DNA of 8,082 nt from Cytophagaceae bacterium UBA6715 (GCA_002454335.1 DKIP01000102.1:1-8082); one strand, 5' to 3'. Positions 1 to 7,126 are shown, counted from the stretch's first letter. The notes: a model not told the origin generated them from the letters alone. Translations and numbers: made by a program.

Positions 1-713
1 AGTCCTTAACAGATGTCATTCAAACGAATACGTTATCTGTACTTAAGGAACTTCTAAGCAAAGATTTACAAGCTAATCCTAGCTTTAAAACATGGAATCC
101 TGCGATTCAAGCAGCATTTTTCGAGAAAATGGTCTGGAACGAATTACACATTTACAATACCATCATCCAACAAATTTCGCAACAGGATGCGGATATTCAT
201 GTGGGTAATTCCTTAGCGATTCGTTACATCAATTGGACGATGGCCAAATTACATGGCACCGAGGTATTCTCGAATCGGGGAACCAGTGGCATCGACGGAT
301 GTTTGAGCACAGCGGTGGGGGCGAGTCAGTCGACCGACAAATTCACGGTAGCACTGTTAGGCGATGTCTCTTTCCAATACGACCGCAATGCGCTTTGGAA
401 CAATTATTTAGGCTCAAATTTGCGCATTATCGTCATGAACAATGCAGGCGGGGCAATTTTCCAGATTTTGGATGGGGCGAAAGACTTAGCAGAGCTGCGC
501 GAATTCATGGTCACAAAGCAACATAATACCGCGGAAAACACAGCCAAAGATGCAGGACTTAACTACTATAAAGCACAGAATTTCAAGGAATTAAATTCAA
601 TTTTACCTGAATTTTGGGCACCGAGTGAAACCGGAAAAGTATTGGAAATTTTTACCAATTCCACCGAAAATACAGCGGCATTACAAGCCTACATGGCATT
701 ATTCAAGCATTGA
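1..713 (+). CDS. menD: MenD, C-terminal part (SEPHCHC synthase, menaquinone synthesis), 5' truncated by window edge
   Basis: This is the C-terminal 236 residues of 2-succinyl-5-enolpyruvyl-6-hydroxy-3-cyclohexene-1-carboxylate synthase. The enzyme is cytoplasmic and thiamine-diphosphate dependent; it joins isochorismate and 2-oxoglutarate with loss of CO2 in menaquinone synthesis. The open frame runs in from the left edge (codons from base 3), so the ATG at 129 is internal and not the start. Family signatures visible are HVGNS (about 198-212), SNRGTSGIDG (270-299), and the ThDP/metal motif GDVSFQYDRN (360-389), followed by a conserved-type IIVMNNAGGAIF stretch. MenD is usually about 550 residues, so roughly 40% is present. 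The gene ends in TGA at 711-713, inside the 3' end of the convergent TPR lipoprotein gene, so any men operon on this strand ends here. No break or missing ThDP residue is seen in the visible part. Confidence 0.94.
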   Translation, partial: SLTDVIQTNTLSVLKELLSKDLQANPSFKTWNPAIQAAFFEKMVWNELHIYNTIIQQISQQDADIHVGNSLAIRYINWTMAKLHGTEVFSNRGTSGIDGCLSTAVGASQSTDKFTVALLGDVSFQYDRNALWNNYLGSNLRIIVMNNAGGAIFQILDGAKDLAELREFMVTKQHNTAENTAKDAGLNYYKAQNFKELNSILPEFWAPSETGKVLEIFTNSTENTAALQAYMALFKH

Positions 714-1439
714 TTGTTGCTGAATGCGTTCCCAGTTTTTCACATAGAGGGGATTTTTTGGATCAATTGCCAAAGCCTGGCTTACATATTTTTTCGCTAA
801 ATCCCAGTGCATCCGCCGGATCTCCAAATAACCTAAGTTATTGTAAATCAAATCCTTAAACTTCCCCGAAGCCAAAGCCTTCTGAAACATTTTTTCCGCT
901 AAATCCAATTGGTCTAATTCCTGATAAACGACTCCTTGATTGATCATGGTCTCCACCGAGTTCTTATCCAATGCCAAGGCACGATCGTAAGAAGCCAAGG
1001 ACTCATTCCATAAACTTTTCTGCATTTGAATATTCCCTTGCAATGACCAGTTGGCCGATGAATCTGGAAAGTTCTTAACCAACACCGCTGCTGAGGCTAA
1101 AGCATCATCAATCCGATCCATCGATTGCAAGATTTCTGTTTTCTTAAACAGGGCGGGAGCGAAGGAGGCATCTTGCTCGACCGCTTTGCTAAAATCAGCT
1201 AAAGCTTCTTCATTTTTTTCAAGGGATTGATATACTAAGCCCCGATTATAATAGGCATCTGGGAATTGTTCTTGCTTCTGAATCGCTTCCGTATACCATT
1301 TTATACTTTCGTGATATTCCTTCTCCTTGTATTTCGTATTGCCACGCAAGAAAAAATCGGTTGCTTCTCGCTTGTCACTGTCGGTTTGACAAGCCGTAAA
1401 AAGAATCGACAATAGCAGGATGAAGTACCTCGTTTTCAT
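699..1439 (-). CDS. TPR-repeat lipoprotein, six tandem TPRs
   Basis: This is a 246-residue lipoprotein. The N-terminus has a short basic segment, a hydrophobic run and a lipobox LFTAC with the lipidated Cys at 17, so the mature protein should be anchored in a membrane facing the periplasm or, possibly, the cell surface. The rest divides cleanly into six consecutive 34-residue tetratricopeptide repeats at about 26-59, 60-93, 94-127, 128-161, 162-195 and 196-229, then a short tail. TPR arrays bind proteins and carry no catalysis; the partner cannot be told from sequence. The residues after Cys17 (QTDSD) are acidic, which resembles lipoprotein surface-export signals described in Bacteroidota, but the match is loose. 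The ATG at 1437-1439 is preceded by an A/T-rich leader and a -7 box. The 3' end overlaps menD by 15 bp with no visible terminator. Confidence 0.88.
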   Translation of the reverse strand: MKTRYFILLLSILFTACQTDSDKREATDFFLRGNTKYKEKEYHESIKWYTEAIQKQEQFPDAYYNRGLVYQSLEKNEEALADFSKAVEQDASFAPALFKKTEILQSMDRIDDALASAAVLVKNFPDSSANWSLQGNIQMQKSLWNESLASYDRALALDKNSVETMINQGVVYQELDQLDLAEKMFQKALASGKFKDLIYNNLGYLEIRRMHWDLAKKYVSQALAIDPKNPLYVKNWERIQQQSMLE

Positions 1440-1448
1440 TTTAATATT

Positions 1449-1456
1449 TATCTTTG
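1449..1456 (+). promoter_or_regulatory. Bacteroidota-type -7 box (TATCTTTG) for the cyclophilin gene
   Basis: TATCTTTG is a full match to the TAnnTTTG element of the Bacteroidota housekeeping sigma factor. It lies 24 bp before the ATG at 1481, which leaves room for a start site near 1462 and a short leader ending in AATTAAAAAAAG. No TTG at the usual -33 distance is seen; that stretch falls inside the start of the opposing lipoprotein gene. Confidence 0.6.
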
Positions 1457-1461
1457 TGGCT

Positions 1462-1469
1462 CAAATTTA
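1462..1469 (-). promoter_or_regulatory. Bacteroidota-type -7 box (TAAATTTG) for the TPR lipoprotein gene
   Basis: Read on the minus strand, these bases give TAAATTTG, a full match to TAnnTTTG. It is 22 bp upstream of the lipoprotein ATG, which allows a leader of roughly 15 nt. It sits where the opposing + promoter should start transcription. No clear -33 TTG is seen. AT-rich sequence makes chance matches easier, so confidence is moderate. Confidence 0.5.
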
Positions 1470-1480
1470 ATTAAAAAAAG

Positions 1481-1918
1481 ATGGCATACGCAGAAATGTT
1501 GACCGACAAAGGGTTAATGAAAATCGAATTTTATACAGAGGATGCACCAATTCACGTGAAAAACTTCATTGATTTATCCGAGAAAGGATTTTATGATGGC
1601 GTAACTTTTCACCGTGTGATTGCTGATTTCGTTATTCAAGGGGGAGATCCAACAGGAACGGGAGCCGGTGGTCCAGGTTATACCATTCCATGTGAATTAA
1701 CAGGAAACAATCAGTACCATGACCGTGGCGTTTTATCGATGGCACATCGCGGACCTAACACAGGAGGTTCTCAGTTCTTTATTTGTCACTCAAGAAACAA
1801 TACGGCACACCTAGATCGCAAACATACGTGTTTCGGTAAAGTGGTAGAAGGATTGGACGTCATTGATCAAATCCGCGAAGGTGACGTGATTCAAAGCGTG
1901 AAAATCATCCACGACTAA
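1481..1918 (+). CDS. Cyclophilin-type peptidyl-prolyl cis-trans isomerase
   Basis: This 145-residue single-domain cyclophilin catalyses cis-trans isomerisation of Xaa-Pro bonds during protein folding. No signal peptide is present, so it should act in the cytoplasm. Family motifs run in order: FHRVI with the catalytic Arg at 45, FVIQGGDP (Phe50, Gln53), GTGAGGPGY, LSMAHRGPNTGGSQFFI (Met87, Gln98, Phe100), and HLDRKHTCFG (His115). The Trp that helps bind cyclosporin in human CypA (W121) is His110 here, as is common in bacterial cyclophilins, so low drug sensitivity is inferred. The length is typical for a minimal bacterial enzyme. The ATG follows an A-rich leader and a -7 box. The stop codon shares one base with the next gene's ATG (TAATG), indicating co-transcription and probable translational coupling. 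Confidence 0.95.
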   Translation: MAYAEMLTDKGLMKIEFYTEDAPIHVKNFIDLSEKGFYDGVTFHRVIADFVIQGGDPTGTGAGGPGYTIPCELTGNNQYHDRGVLSMAHRGPNTGGSQFFICHSRNNTAHLDRKHTCFGKVVEGLDVIDQIREGDVIQSVKIIHD

Positions 1919-2154
1919 TGCATTTCATCAAAGAAATCCCGCATCCCAATATGCGCATCTCCCTTTTTGAATGGAATTCAAAATACATTCTGAAATTTGA
2001 GACGCCCCAACTCGAGCAAAGTTATAAATTCTCGGTTTTGGATGTAGGAGGCCAACAAGAAATAGAGGAGCTGGCAACCAGCTCCTCCTTTCAAACATTT
2101 GTGATAACGACCTTTCAGCAAATGTATGCTGAAATGGGTAAGCAAATTAATTAA
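1918..2154 (+). CDS. Small conserved-looking protein of unknown function (78 residues), coupled to the cyclophilin
   Basis: I cannot assign this protein to a named family. It is 78 residues with no signal peptide or membrane segment, so it is probably cytoplasmic. The N-terminal half (IPHP, ISLFEWNSKYILKFE, QSYKF) reads as two or three beta strands rich in aromatic residues. The C-terminal half, from about 46, reads as one or two helices ending FQQMYAEMGKQ. It resembles small uncharacterised Bacteroidota proteins I recall with an IPHP...WN.KY..K..QTYK pattern, but this is from memory and unverified. Evidence that it is real: its ATG overlaps the cyclophilin stop as TAATG, the frame fills the gap to the next gene exactly, and composition matches its neighbours. 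Codons 50-57 form a strong hairpin and use CTG, AGC and TCC where this genome tends to prefer AT-rich synonyms. Its stop interlocks with that of the M61 gene. Confidence 0.8.
   Translation: MHFIKEIPHPNMRISLFEWNSKYILKFETPQLEQSYKFSVLDVGGQQEIEELATSSSFQTFVITTFQQMYAEMGKQIN
2065..2087 (-). terminator. Perfect 10-bp hairpin inside the 78-residue gene; candidate terminator for the M61 transcript
   Basis: GAGGAGCTGG and CCAGCTCCTC form a perfect 10-bp stem around a 3-nt loop. On the minus strand it lies 63 nt after the M61 stop codon and is followed by TATTTCTTGTT, a broken U-rich tract, so it could end the M61 mRNA. On the plus strand it is within codons 50-57 of the small protein and is followed by CTTTC, so termination that way would truncate the message. 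The hairpin is certain as sequence; its role is inference. Confidence 0.5.
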
Positions 2155-3920
2155 AGACTCAACCACTTTTTACGTAAAGCCAATTGACTCGCTGTCGGAT
2201 TTTCTACCGACTGAATGGAAAAAGCTTTCATAGGAGTGTGAACAAGTGTTACCTCAAAGTTGCGTTCCAAACCATCGCGTTTCACGCGGAAGCTTAGTAC
2301 ATCACCTACTTTTTTACCGGTCATTAATTTATCCAAACCAGCGAATTCCGCTTGGTTTACTTGGACGATTTCATCCCCAACATTCAAGCCAGCCAAAAAA
2401 GCGGGACTTCCTTTGTAAATGGAAGTTATACGACTAGATGTTGCAGTAAAACCGGCAAAAGGAATCGATTTACCCACATTTGCATCTGACCAAGTATATC
2501 CAAATTGATTAAAAATGGCCGCGTAATCCGGGGTTTTAACTCCATAAATGTAATCCTTGAAGAATCCAGCCGCTGAAGTTCCAGCCACCGTGCTGAATGC
2601 ATTTTCTAATTCGGCATCCGTAAAACCACGGCCTTGTTTTAGGTAGTAATTCTTGTAAAGTAATTGGAAAACATCGTCTAAACATTTCGCACCATTTGTT
2701 TTTTGAATAATCCACATGTTTAAGATGCCCCCTAACAATGCACCTTTGTCATAATAAGACACGGTTGAATTGCGCGAGTTTTCATTGGGTCTGTAATATT
2801 TAATCCATGCATCCCAAGAAGCAGATGCCGCAGATTCGATTTGGGTACCCGGTGTATTTTCAACACTTGCAATATCTTTGGCCAAATCGCTTAAATAAGC
2901 ATCAGGAGCAACCATTTTGGTACGAAGATTAATGACATCCGCATAATAACTTGTGATTCCTTCTGAAAACCAAAGGTTGTGCGTGTAGTTTTCATTCTCA
3001 TAATCGAATGGCCCTAGGGCGATCGGGCGAATACGTTTCACGTTCCAAAGGTGAAAGTATTCATGTGCCAATAAATTTAGAACACCTTGATATCCCGCTG
3101 GACTTTCGTAAGCAGTCCGAGAAACCGAACAGGTCGTTGAATATAAATGCTCTAATCCACCCGTTCCACGCTGAATATTATGAATGATGAATACATAATG
3201 ATCACATGGGTGCTGGCCCACTACCTGTTGGGCCGTCTCAGCCATCTTCGTCACATCAGCAATAAACTTCAATGAATCCAATTGGGCTTGACCAAAAAAG
3301 GCAATTTGGTGCGGAATATTATTCACTTTAAAATTCCAAACTTGTTGGTTCCCAATTTCAATTGGCGAATCGATCAGCTCGTCTAAATCCTTGGCGATGT
3401 AATTAAATCCACCTACATTTTTCAAGGCCGTGGATACTTTTTTGAAGTCTTTGTGGGGAACAATGCTTAATTCCTGTGGCAGTTTAGCCCATTTGGCAAC
3501 ATACAAAAGCACACTTGCCGGGTTGATGTAGCCATGCACATCATCAAGGAATGAGGTCCGAACGGATAATTCATAGGCATATACTTGGTAATGCACCTGA
3601 ACCGTTTTGATTCCAGGTTGCAAAGCGATGCGCCACGTGTTTTTTGAAATTTTGGAAATGGGCAACATCGAATTTCCACTTTGCGCGGAAACTTGCTCGA
3701 CATTTTTGGCAAATTCACGGATCAAATAGGAGCCAGGTGTCCAAGTTGCCATCTTCAATTCTATGAATCGACCAGTTTCTTTGCTAACATCCAAGGTTGT
3801 GGTAACATCGAAATAATGTGATTGAGGATTCGGCATTTGGATGAGGTGTTTAATCGGCGCCGCGCTCAAATTAAATCCAAGGTATAATAGGCCCAGAAGA
3901 CCTAATCTCTTCAAATACAT
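2151..3920 (-). CDS. Exported M61-family metallopeptidase with C-terminal PDZ domain
   Basis: This 589-residue zinc peptidase belongs to MEROPS family M61, whose studied member is a glycyl aminopeptidase. A hydrophobic N-terminus (about 1-20, cleavage near LSA/A) without a lipobox predicts export to the periplasm or beyond. The M61 N-terminal beta domain follows, with WTPGSYLIR at 60-68. The catalytic region has GGLEH at 254-258, HEYFH at 286-290 (zinc ligands His286 and His290, catalytic Glu287) then LWNVKRIRP, and WFSEG with the likely third ligand Glu320. A PDZ-like domain spans about 480-560, with the carboxylate-binding region near GSPAFLAGLNVGDEI (504-518). The tail LALRKKWL is typical of the family. 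All active-site residues are present and length is usual. No type IX secretion C-terminal domain is seen. Substrate is unknown. The gene stands alone on its strand, convergent with the cyclophilin pair and divergent from the giant TPR gene. Confidence 0.93.
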   Translation of the reverse strand: MYLKRLGLLGLLYLGFNLSAAPIKHLIQMPNPQSHYFDVTTTLDVSKETGRFIELKMATWTPGSYLIREFAKNVEQVSAQSGNSMLPISKISKNTWRIALQPGIKTVQVHYQVYAYELSVRTSFLDDVHGYINPASVLLYVAKWAKLPQELSIVPHKDFKKVSTALKNVGGFNYIAKDLDELIDSPIEIGNQQVWNFKVNNIPHQIAFFGQAQLDSLKFIADVTKMAETAQQVVGQHPCDHYVFIIHNIQRGTGGLEHLYSTTCSVSRTAYESPAGYQGVLNLLAHEYFHLWNVKRIRPIALGPFDYENENYTHNLWFSEGITSYYADVINLRTKMVAPDAYLSDLAKDIASVENTPGTQIESAASASWDAWIKYYRPNENSRNSTVSYYDKGALLGGILNMWIIQKTNGAKCLDDVFQLLYKNYYLKQGRGFTDAELENAFSTVAGTSAAGFFKDYIYGVKTPDYAAIFNQFGYTWSDANVGKSIPFAGFTATSSRITSIYKGSPAFLAGLNVGDEIVQVNQAEFAGLDKLMTGKKVGDVLSFRVKRDGLERNFEVTLVHTPMKAFSIQSVENPTASQLALRKKWLSL

Positions 3921-3947
3921 AGGTTTATCGTTTATTAGATGAAATTG

Positions 3948-3955
3948 AAAAACTA
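3948..3955 (-). promoter_or_regulatory. Possible weak -7 box (TAGTTTTT) for the M61 gene
   Basis: Read on the minus strand this is TAGTTTTT, one base off TAnnTTTG, 27 bp upstream of the M61 ATG. The distance suits a short leader. No TTG at a good -33 distance was found and the region is AT-rich, so this is only the best of several weak candidates. Confidence 0.25.
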
Positions 3956-4013
3956 AAATTAAAAAAATACGCCATATCTTTTATCAATTGGACGTTTAAT
4001 GCCCTAAAACCTA

Positions 4014-4045
4014 GAAAATATTTTCAGAAAGGCCAACAATATTTT
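4014..4045. repeat. AT-rich palindrome plus direct repeat upstream of the giant TPR gene
   Basis: GAAAATATTTTC (4014-4025) is a perfect 12-bp palindrome. AATATTTT occurs at 4017-4024 and again at 4038-4045, 21 bp apart, about two turns of the helix, each followed within 2 bp by GAAAG. The second copy lies just upstream of the -7 box at 4059. This geometry fits a binding site for a dimeric regulator or an upstream A/T promoter element, but AT-rich repeats arise easily by chance. Confidence 0.35.
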
Positions 4046-4058
4046 GAAAGAAAAATCG

Positions 4059-4066
4059 TATTTTTG
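4059..4066 (+). promoter_or_regulatory. Bacteroidota-type -7 box (TATTTTTG) for the TPR/barrel operon
   Basis: TATTTTTG is a full match to TAnnTTTG. A start site near 4072 would give a leader of about 25 nt to the ATG at 4097. The nearest upstream TTG (4044-4046) is only 12 bp away, shorter than the usual spacer, so the -33 element is poor. The TTG at 4064, an alternative start in the same frame, lies inside this box and so should not be in the transcript. Confidence 0.55.
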
Positions 4067-4096
4067 ATTAATTGTGCATGCTGTAATCAAATTATA

Positions 4097-7000
4097 ATGC
4101 GACTAAATAAAAAATCAACAAGCTGGATCATAGTTCTATTCATTTCTGGCATAAGCTTTTGTGCGCAAGCACAGCAAACTTTTATTTACAAGGATCAAAC
4201 CTTGCACTTTCGCCAAGCGAAAGAATATTTCGATGCAAAAAATTATGTTGCAGCGCGTGAGGAATTCAATGCGTATCTAGGAAGTATCGAACCGATGAGC
4301 AATGAGCAGTCGGGGCAAAAAGTACTTGCCGAATACTACATGACTATGTGTTCATTGTACATGAGCCAGCCGGAAGCAGAAATTCTTGCGGAACGATTCG
4401 TCGCAAACAACCCAGAACATCCACAGGCAGTTAAATTATTGCGTGGAATTGGAACATTCTTTTATGATAATGGGGATTATGCCAAAGCGATTAAATACCT
4501 ATCTCGTTCATCTGACACGAATTTAGAGGCTAAATACCGTTTGGGGGTAGCCTATTATGAGTTAAAAAATTATGTAGATGCATTGAACGTGTTTAATGAC
4601 ATCAAAACAGAGCAAGACGAGGAATATGCATTTTCAGCTGCCTATTATGCAGCCATCATTCAATTTAATGATAAGCGATATGCTGATGCCGCTCCTGACT
4701 TCATGAAAGCGGAAGGAAGTAGTAAATACCGTCGCGAAATCGCTAATTGGGTTGCCTTATGTTATTTCAATCAATCCAAATTTGCTGATTTATTGAATTA
4801 TGCGGAGCCTATTTTGGCAAAAAAGAACTCAGGATATCGGGTTGATGAATTATCTCAATTAGTAGCTGATGTACAATTCAAATTAGACAAATTTGAAAAA
4901 GCAGCGAAAAGCTATGAGGTCTTAATTCGTGCAAGCAATGGTAAGATCAACCCGTTAGCGCAATATCGATTGGGATACTCGCTTTATCGTACGAAGAAAT
5001 TCAACGAGTCCGCGAATCAATTAAAAGGATTATTAGCTGCCAAAGATAGTTTAAGTCAATATGCTGCGTTTACATTGGCATTAGCGCAATTAAATGCAGG
5101 AAATCTAGCTGCCACTTTAGATGCATTTGAGGTGGCTAAGAAATTACCATTTAATGCAGCAATTCAAGAAGAAGCAGCTTTTAACCATGCCAAAGTGCAA
5201 TTGGACCTAGGGCATGCATCGGAAACGATTCAAGAAATCCAGGCTTTTAATGTACAATTTCCTAAGAGCAGATTTGCTGAGGAAGCGACAGAATTAGTAG
5301 CTGATGCCTTTTTAAACTCAAACAACTTAGAAGTTGCCCTGACTTATTTAAAGGGGATCACCAATCGGTCTGCACGTTTAAACGAAGCATACCAAACCTT
5401 GAGCTACAATCTGGGTGTACGAGCGTATAATGATGAGCGTTTTGATACAGCTATTGATTTATTTAATAAGTCGATCGAGACAGCGCAATCTGCCCGCTAC
5501 ACAGCGTTAGCTACCTTAGGAAAAGCGGAAGCATTAAGCCAATTGAAGAAATTTGAAGATGCAATTGAATTATATAGTCCACTATTGAGTGGAAAAGGGC
5601 AAACGGAAGATTTCATCCAACAAGTTCGCATTGGTTTGGCATTTGCTTATTTCAATACGAAGGAATTCAGCAAGGCAAACAATTTATTTAAAGCCTATGT
5701 AGACCGTTTAAAGGCTACGCCAAATGCGAAAAACAATCCGACGATCTTGATTCGTTTGGCAGATACCTATTTGATTTCACGTAAATACCAAGATGCCTTG
5801 ACTTATTACAGTCAAGCGGCGGAATTAGCGAAATCAGAAAAAGATTATGCTTTATACCAAAAAGGAATGACCTTGAGTTATTTGAATCGCGATGCAGAAG
5901 CTCGCCAAGCATTCAAGCAAGTTCGAAGTAATTTCCCAGAATCGAAATATGCCGAGGATGCCTTGTATCAAGAGAACTTAATCTTATTTAACGGGCATAA
6001 TTACAACGAGGCAATTGCAGGTTTTACAGATATCATTGAGTCCAAAACCAAGAGTGAATTTTTAGCATCAGCCATCTTAAAGCGTGCGCAAGCTTATACC
6101 AATACGGAACAATATGAGCAAGCCTTAGCTGATTACAAGCGTATCATCCATGAATTTTCGAGTGATAAAATTGCGAAAGATGCGTTAATTGGATTACAAG
6201 AAAACTTGATTAAAGTAGGCCGACCAGAGGAATTTGGTCAGGTTTTGGAAAACTACCAAAGTGCGACAAATGCTGTTGAGGATGCAGAATCGATGGATTT
6301 GAAATACAGTGCGGCAAAAGGTATTTATGATGGCAAGAAATTTGACAAAGCAATTCCCGCTTTGAAAGAGTTCATTGCTAAATACCCAACTGACGAGAAT
6401 GTGGTAGAAGCATATTACCTAATCGCTGATGCAGCTGATCAGATTAAAGATTCTACGGAAGCGTTGTTAGCATACAAGAAGGTGATTGAGCAAAATGCTC
6501 ACCCACAAGTAAATAAAGCAATTTTACGTGCAGCAGAGTTATCTAACAATGTAGGCAATACCCATGAGGCCGTTGCTTTCTACCGCTTGCATGCGAGCAA
6601 GAATCCGGAAGTTGAGAATCAATTGAATGCATACAATAATATTTTCAAATCTTTCTATGCTGCTAAACAATTAGATTCCATAACAAAAGTGTTCTCGGAA
6701 GTAGAACCTTTGAATCTATATAGCACGGAAGAAAAAGCGAAAATGAGTCGGGGAATTGCAGAAGCCTATTCAGATAGTGCTTCTGTTTCCTTACGCACAG
6801 AATGGTTAAACAAAACCATTGCATTAGATCCGAAAGGGGACATCGGTGCAGAAGCTCAATACCAATTGGCTCTTCAGTTAAGCAAAGAAGCTAAGTTCAA
6901 GGAATCGAATGAAATGATTAGCAATAAGTTTAAAAACGAATTTGCTGAAGCATCAGATGCAGTGATGGGAAGAGCGTATATTTTATTAGCGACCAACTTC

Positions 7001-7120
7001 GTATCCATGAAGAATCTTCCACAGGCGAAAGCCATCTTGAAATCAGTCATTGATAATTCAACCGACAATGAAGTAATAGAATTAGCTAAAACAACATTAA
7101 AAAGCTTACCCCTAAAATAA
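4097..7120 (+). CDS. Giant exported TPR-repeat protein (about 1007 residues)
   Basis: The start is taken as the ATG at 4097. The in-frame TTG at 4064 lies within a -7 box and would put a polar, Cys-rich stretch ahead of the signal peptide. From 4097 the N-terminus is a good type I signal: basic residues, then a hydrophobic run (about 9-21) and AQA/Q cleavage near 25. There is a Cys at 22, but ISFC has Phe at -1 and is not a lipobox. The rest is an almost unbroken helical array of TPR units, beginning with FRQAKEYFDAKNYVAAREEF. Many units have BamD/CpoB-like forms such as FPKSRFAEEA, FPESKYAEDALYQE and YPTDENVVEAYYLIADA. No enzyme motif is seen. It should be a periplasmic or outer-membrane-associated scaffold. 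It is followed after 6 bp by an outer-membrane barrel-like gene, so the two are probably one operon and perhaps partners. The exact role is unknown to me. Confidence 0.88.
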   Translation: MRLNKKSTSWIIVLFISGISFCAQAQQTFIYKDQTLHFRQAKEYFDAKNYVAAREEFNAYLGSIEPMSNEQSGQKVLAEYYMTMCSLYMSQPEAEILAERFVANNPEHPQAVKLLRGIGTFFYDNGDYAKAIKYLSRSSDTNLEAKYRLGVAYYELKNYVDALNVFNDIKTEQDEEYAFSAAYYAAIIQFNDKRYADAAPDFMKAEGSSKYRREIANWVALCYFNQSKFADLLNYAEPILAKKNSGYRVDELSQLVADVQFKLDKFEKAAKSYEVLIRASNGKINPLAQYRLGYSLYRTKKFNESANQLKGLLAAKDSLSQYAAFTLALAQLNAGNLAATLDAFEVAKKLPFNAAIQEEAAFNHAKVQLDLGHASETIQEIQAFNVQFPKSRFAEEATELVADAFLNSNNLEVALTYLKGITNRSARLNEAYQTLSYNLGVRAYNDERFDTAIDLFNKSIETAQSARYTALATLGKAEALSQLKKFEDAIELYSPLLSGKGQTEDFIQQVRIGLAFAYFNTKEFSKANNLFKAYVDRLKATPNAKNNPTILIRLADTYLISRKYQDALTYYSQAAELAKSEKDYALYQKGMTLSYLNRDAEARQAFKQVRSNFPESKYAEDALYQENLILFNGHNYNEAIAGFTDIIESKTKSEFLASAILKRAQAYTNTEQYEQALADYKRIIHEFSSDKIAKDALIGLQENLIKVGRPEEFGQVLENYQSATNAVEDAESMDLKYSAAKGIYDGKKFDKAIPALKEFIAKYPTDENVVEAYYLIADAADQIKDSTEALLAYKKVIEQNAHPQVNKAILRAAELSNNVGNTHEAVAFYRLHASKNPEVENQLNAYNNIFKSFYAAKQLDSITKVFSEVEPLNLYSTEEKAKMSRGIAEAYSDSASVSLRTEWLNKTIALDPKGDIGAEAQYQLALQLSKEAKFKESNEMISNKFKNEFAEASDAVMGRAYILLATNFVSMKNLPQAKAILKSVIDNSTDNEVIELAKTTLKSLPLK

Positions 7121-7126
7121 TTGAAT

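Noticed and set aside
233..526. Open frame of 97 codons on + inside menD
   Set aside because: It lies fully within the clear MenD frame, which carries the ThDP motifs; the alternative peptide is rich in His, Arg and Trp and looks like an out-of-frame shadow.
593..614. AAATTCA...TGAATTT inverted repeat near the end of menD, as a possible terminator
   Set aside because: The 7-bp stem is almost all A/T with an 8-nt loop, and no U-tract follows on either strand.
1978..2166. Open frame of 62 codons on - across the small protein gene
   Set aside because: It is antisense to the coupled 78-residue gene and crosses the M61 stop; no start signal supports it.
2246..3718. Short frames within the M61 gene (2246-2437 +, 3467-3718 -)
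   Set aside because: Both lie inside the intact M61 peptidase frame and give no recognisable protein.
4154..4165. Possible lipobox (ISFC) in the giant TPR protein
   Set aside because: Phe directly before the Cys is not accepted by lipoprotein signal peptidase; an AQA/Q type I site three residues later fits better.
5715..7068. Short minus-strand frames antisense to the giant TPR gene
   Set aside because: They mirror the repetitive codon pattern of the TPR gene and have no promoter box or plausible start region.
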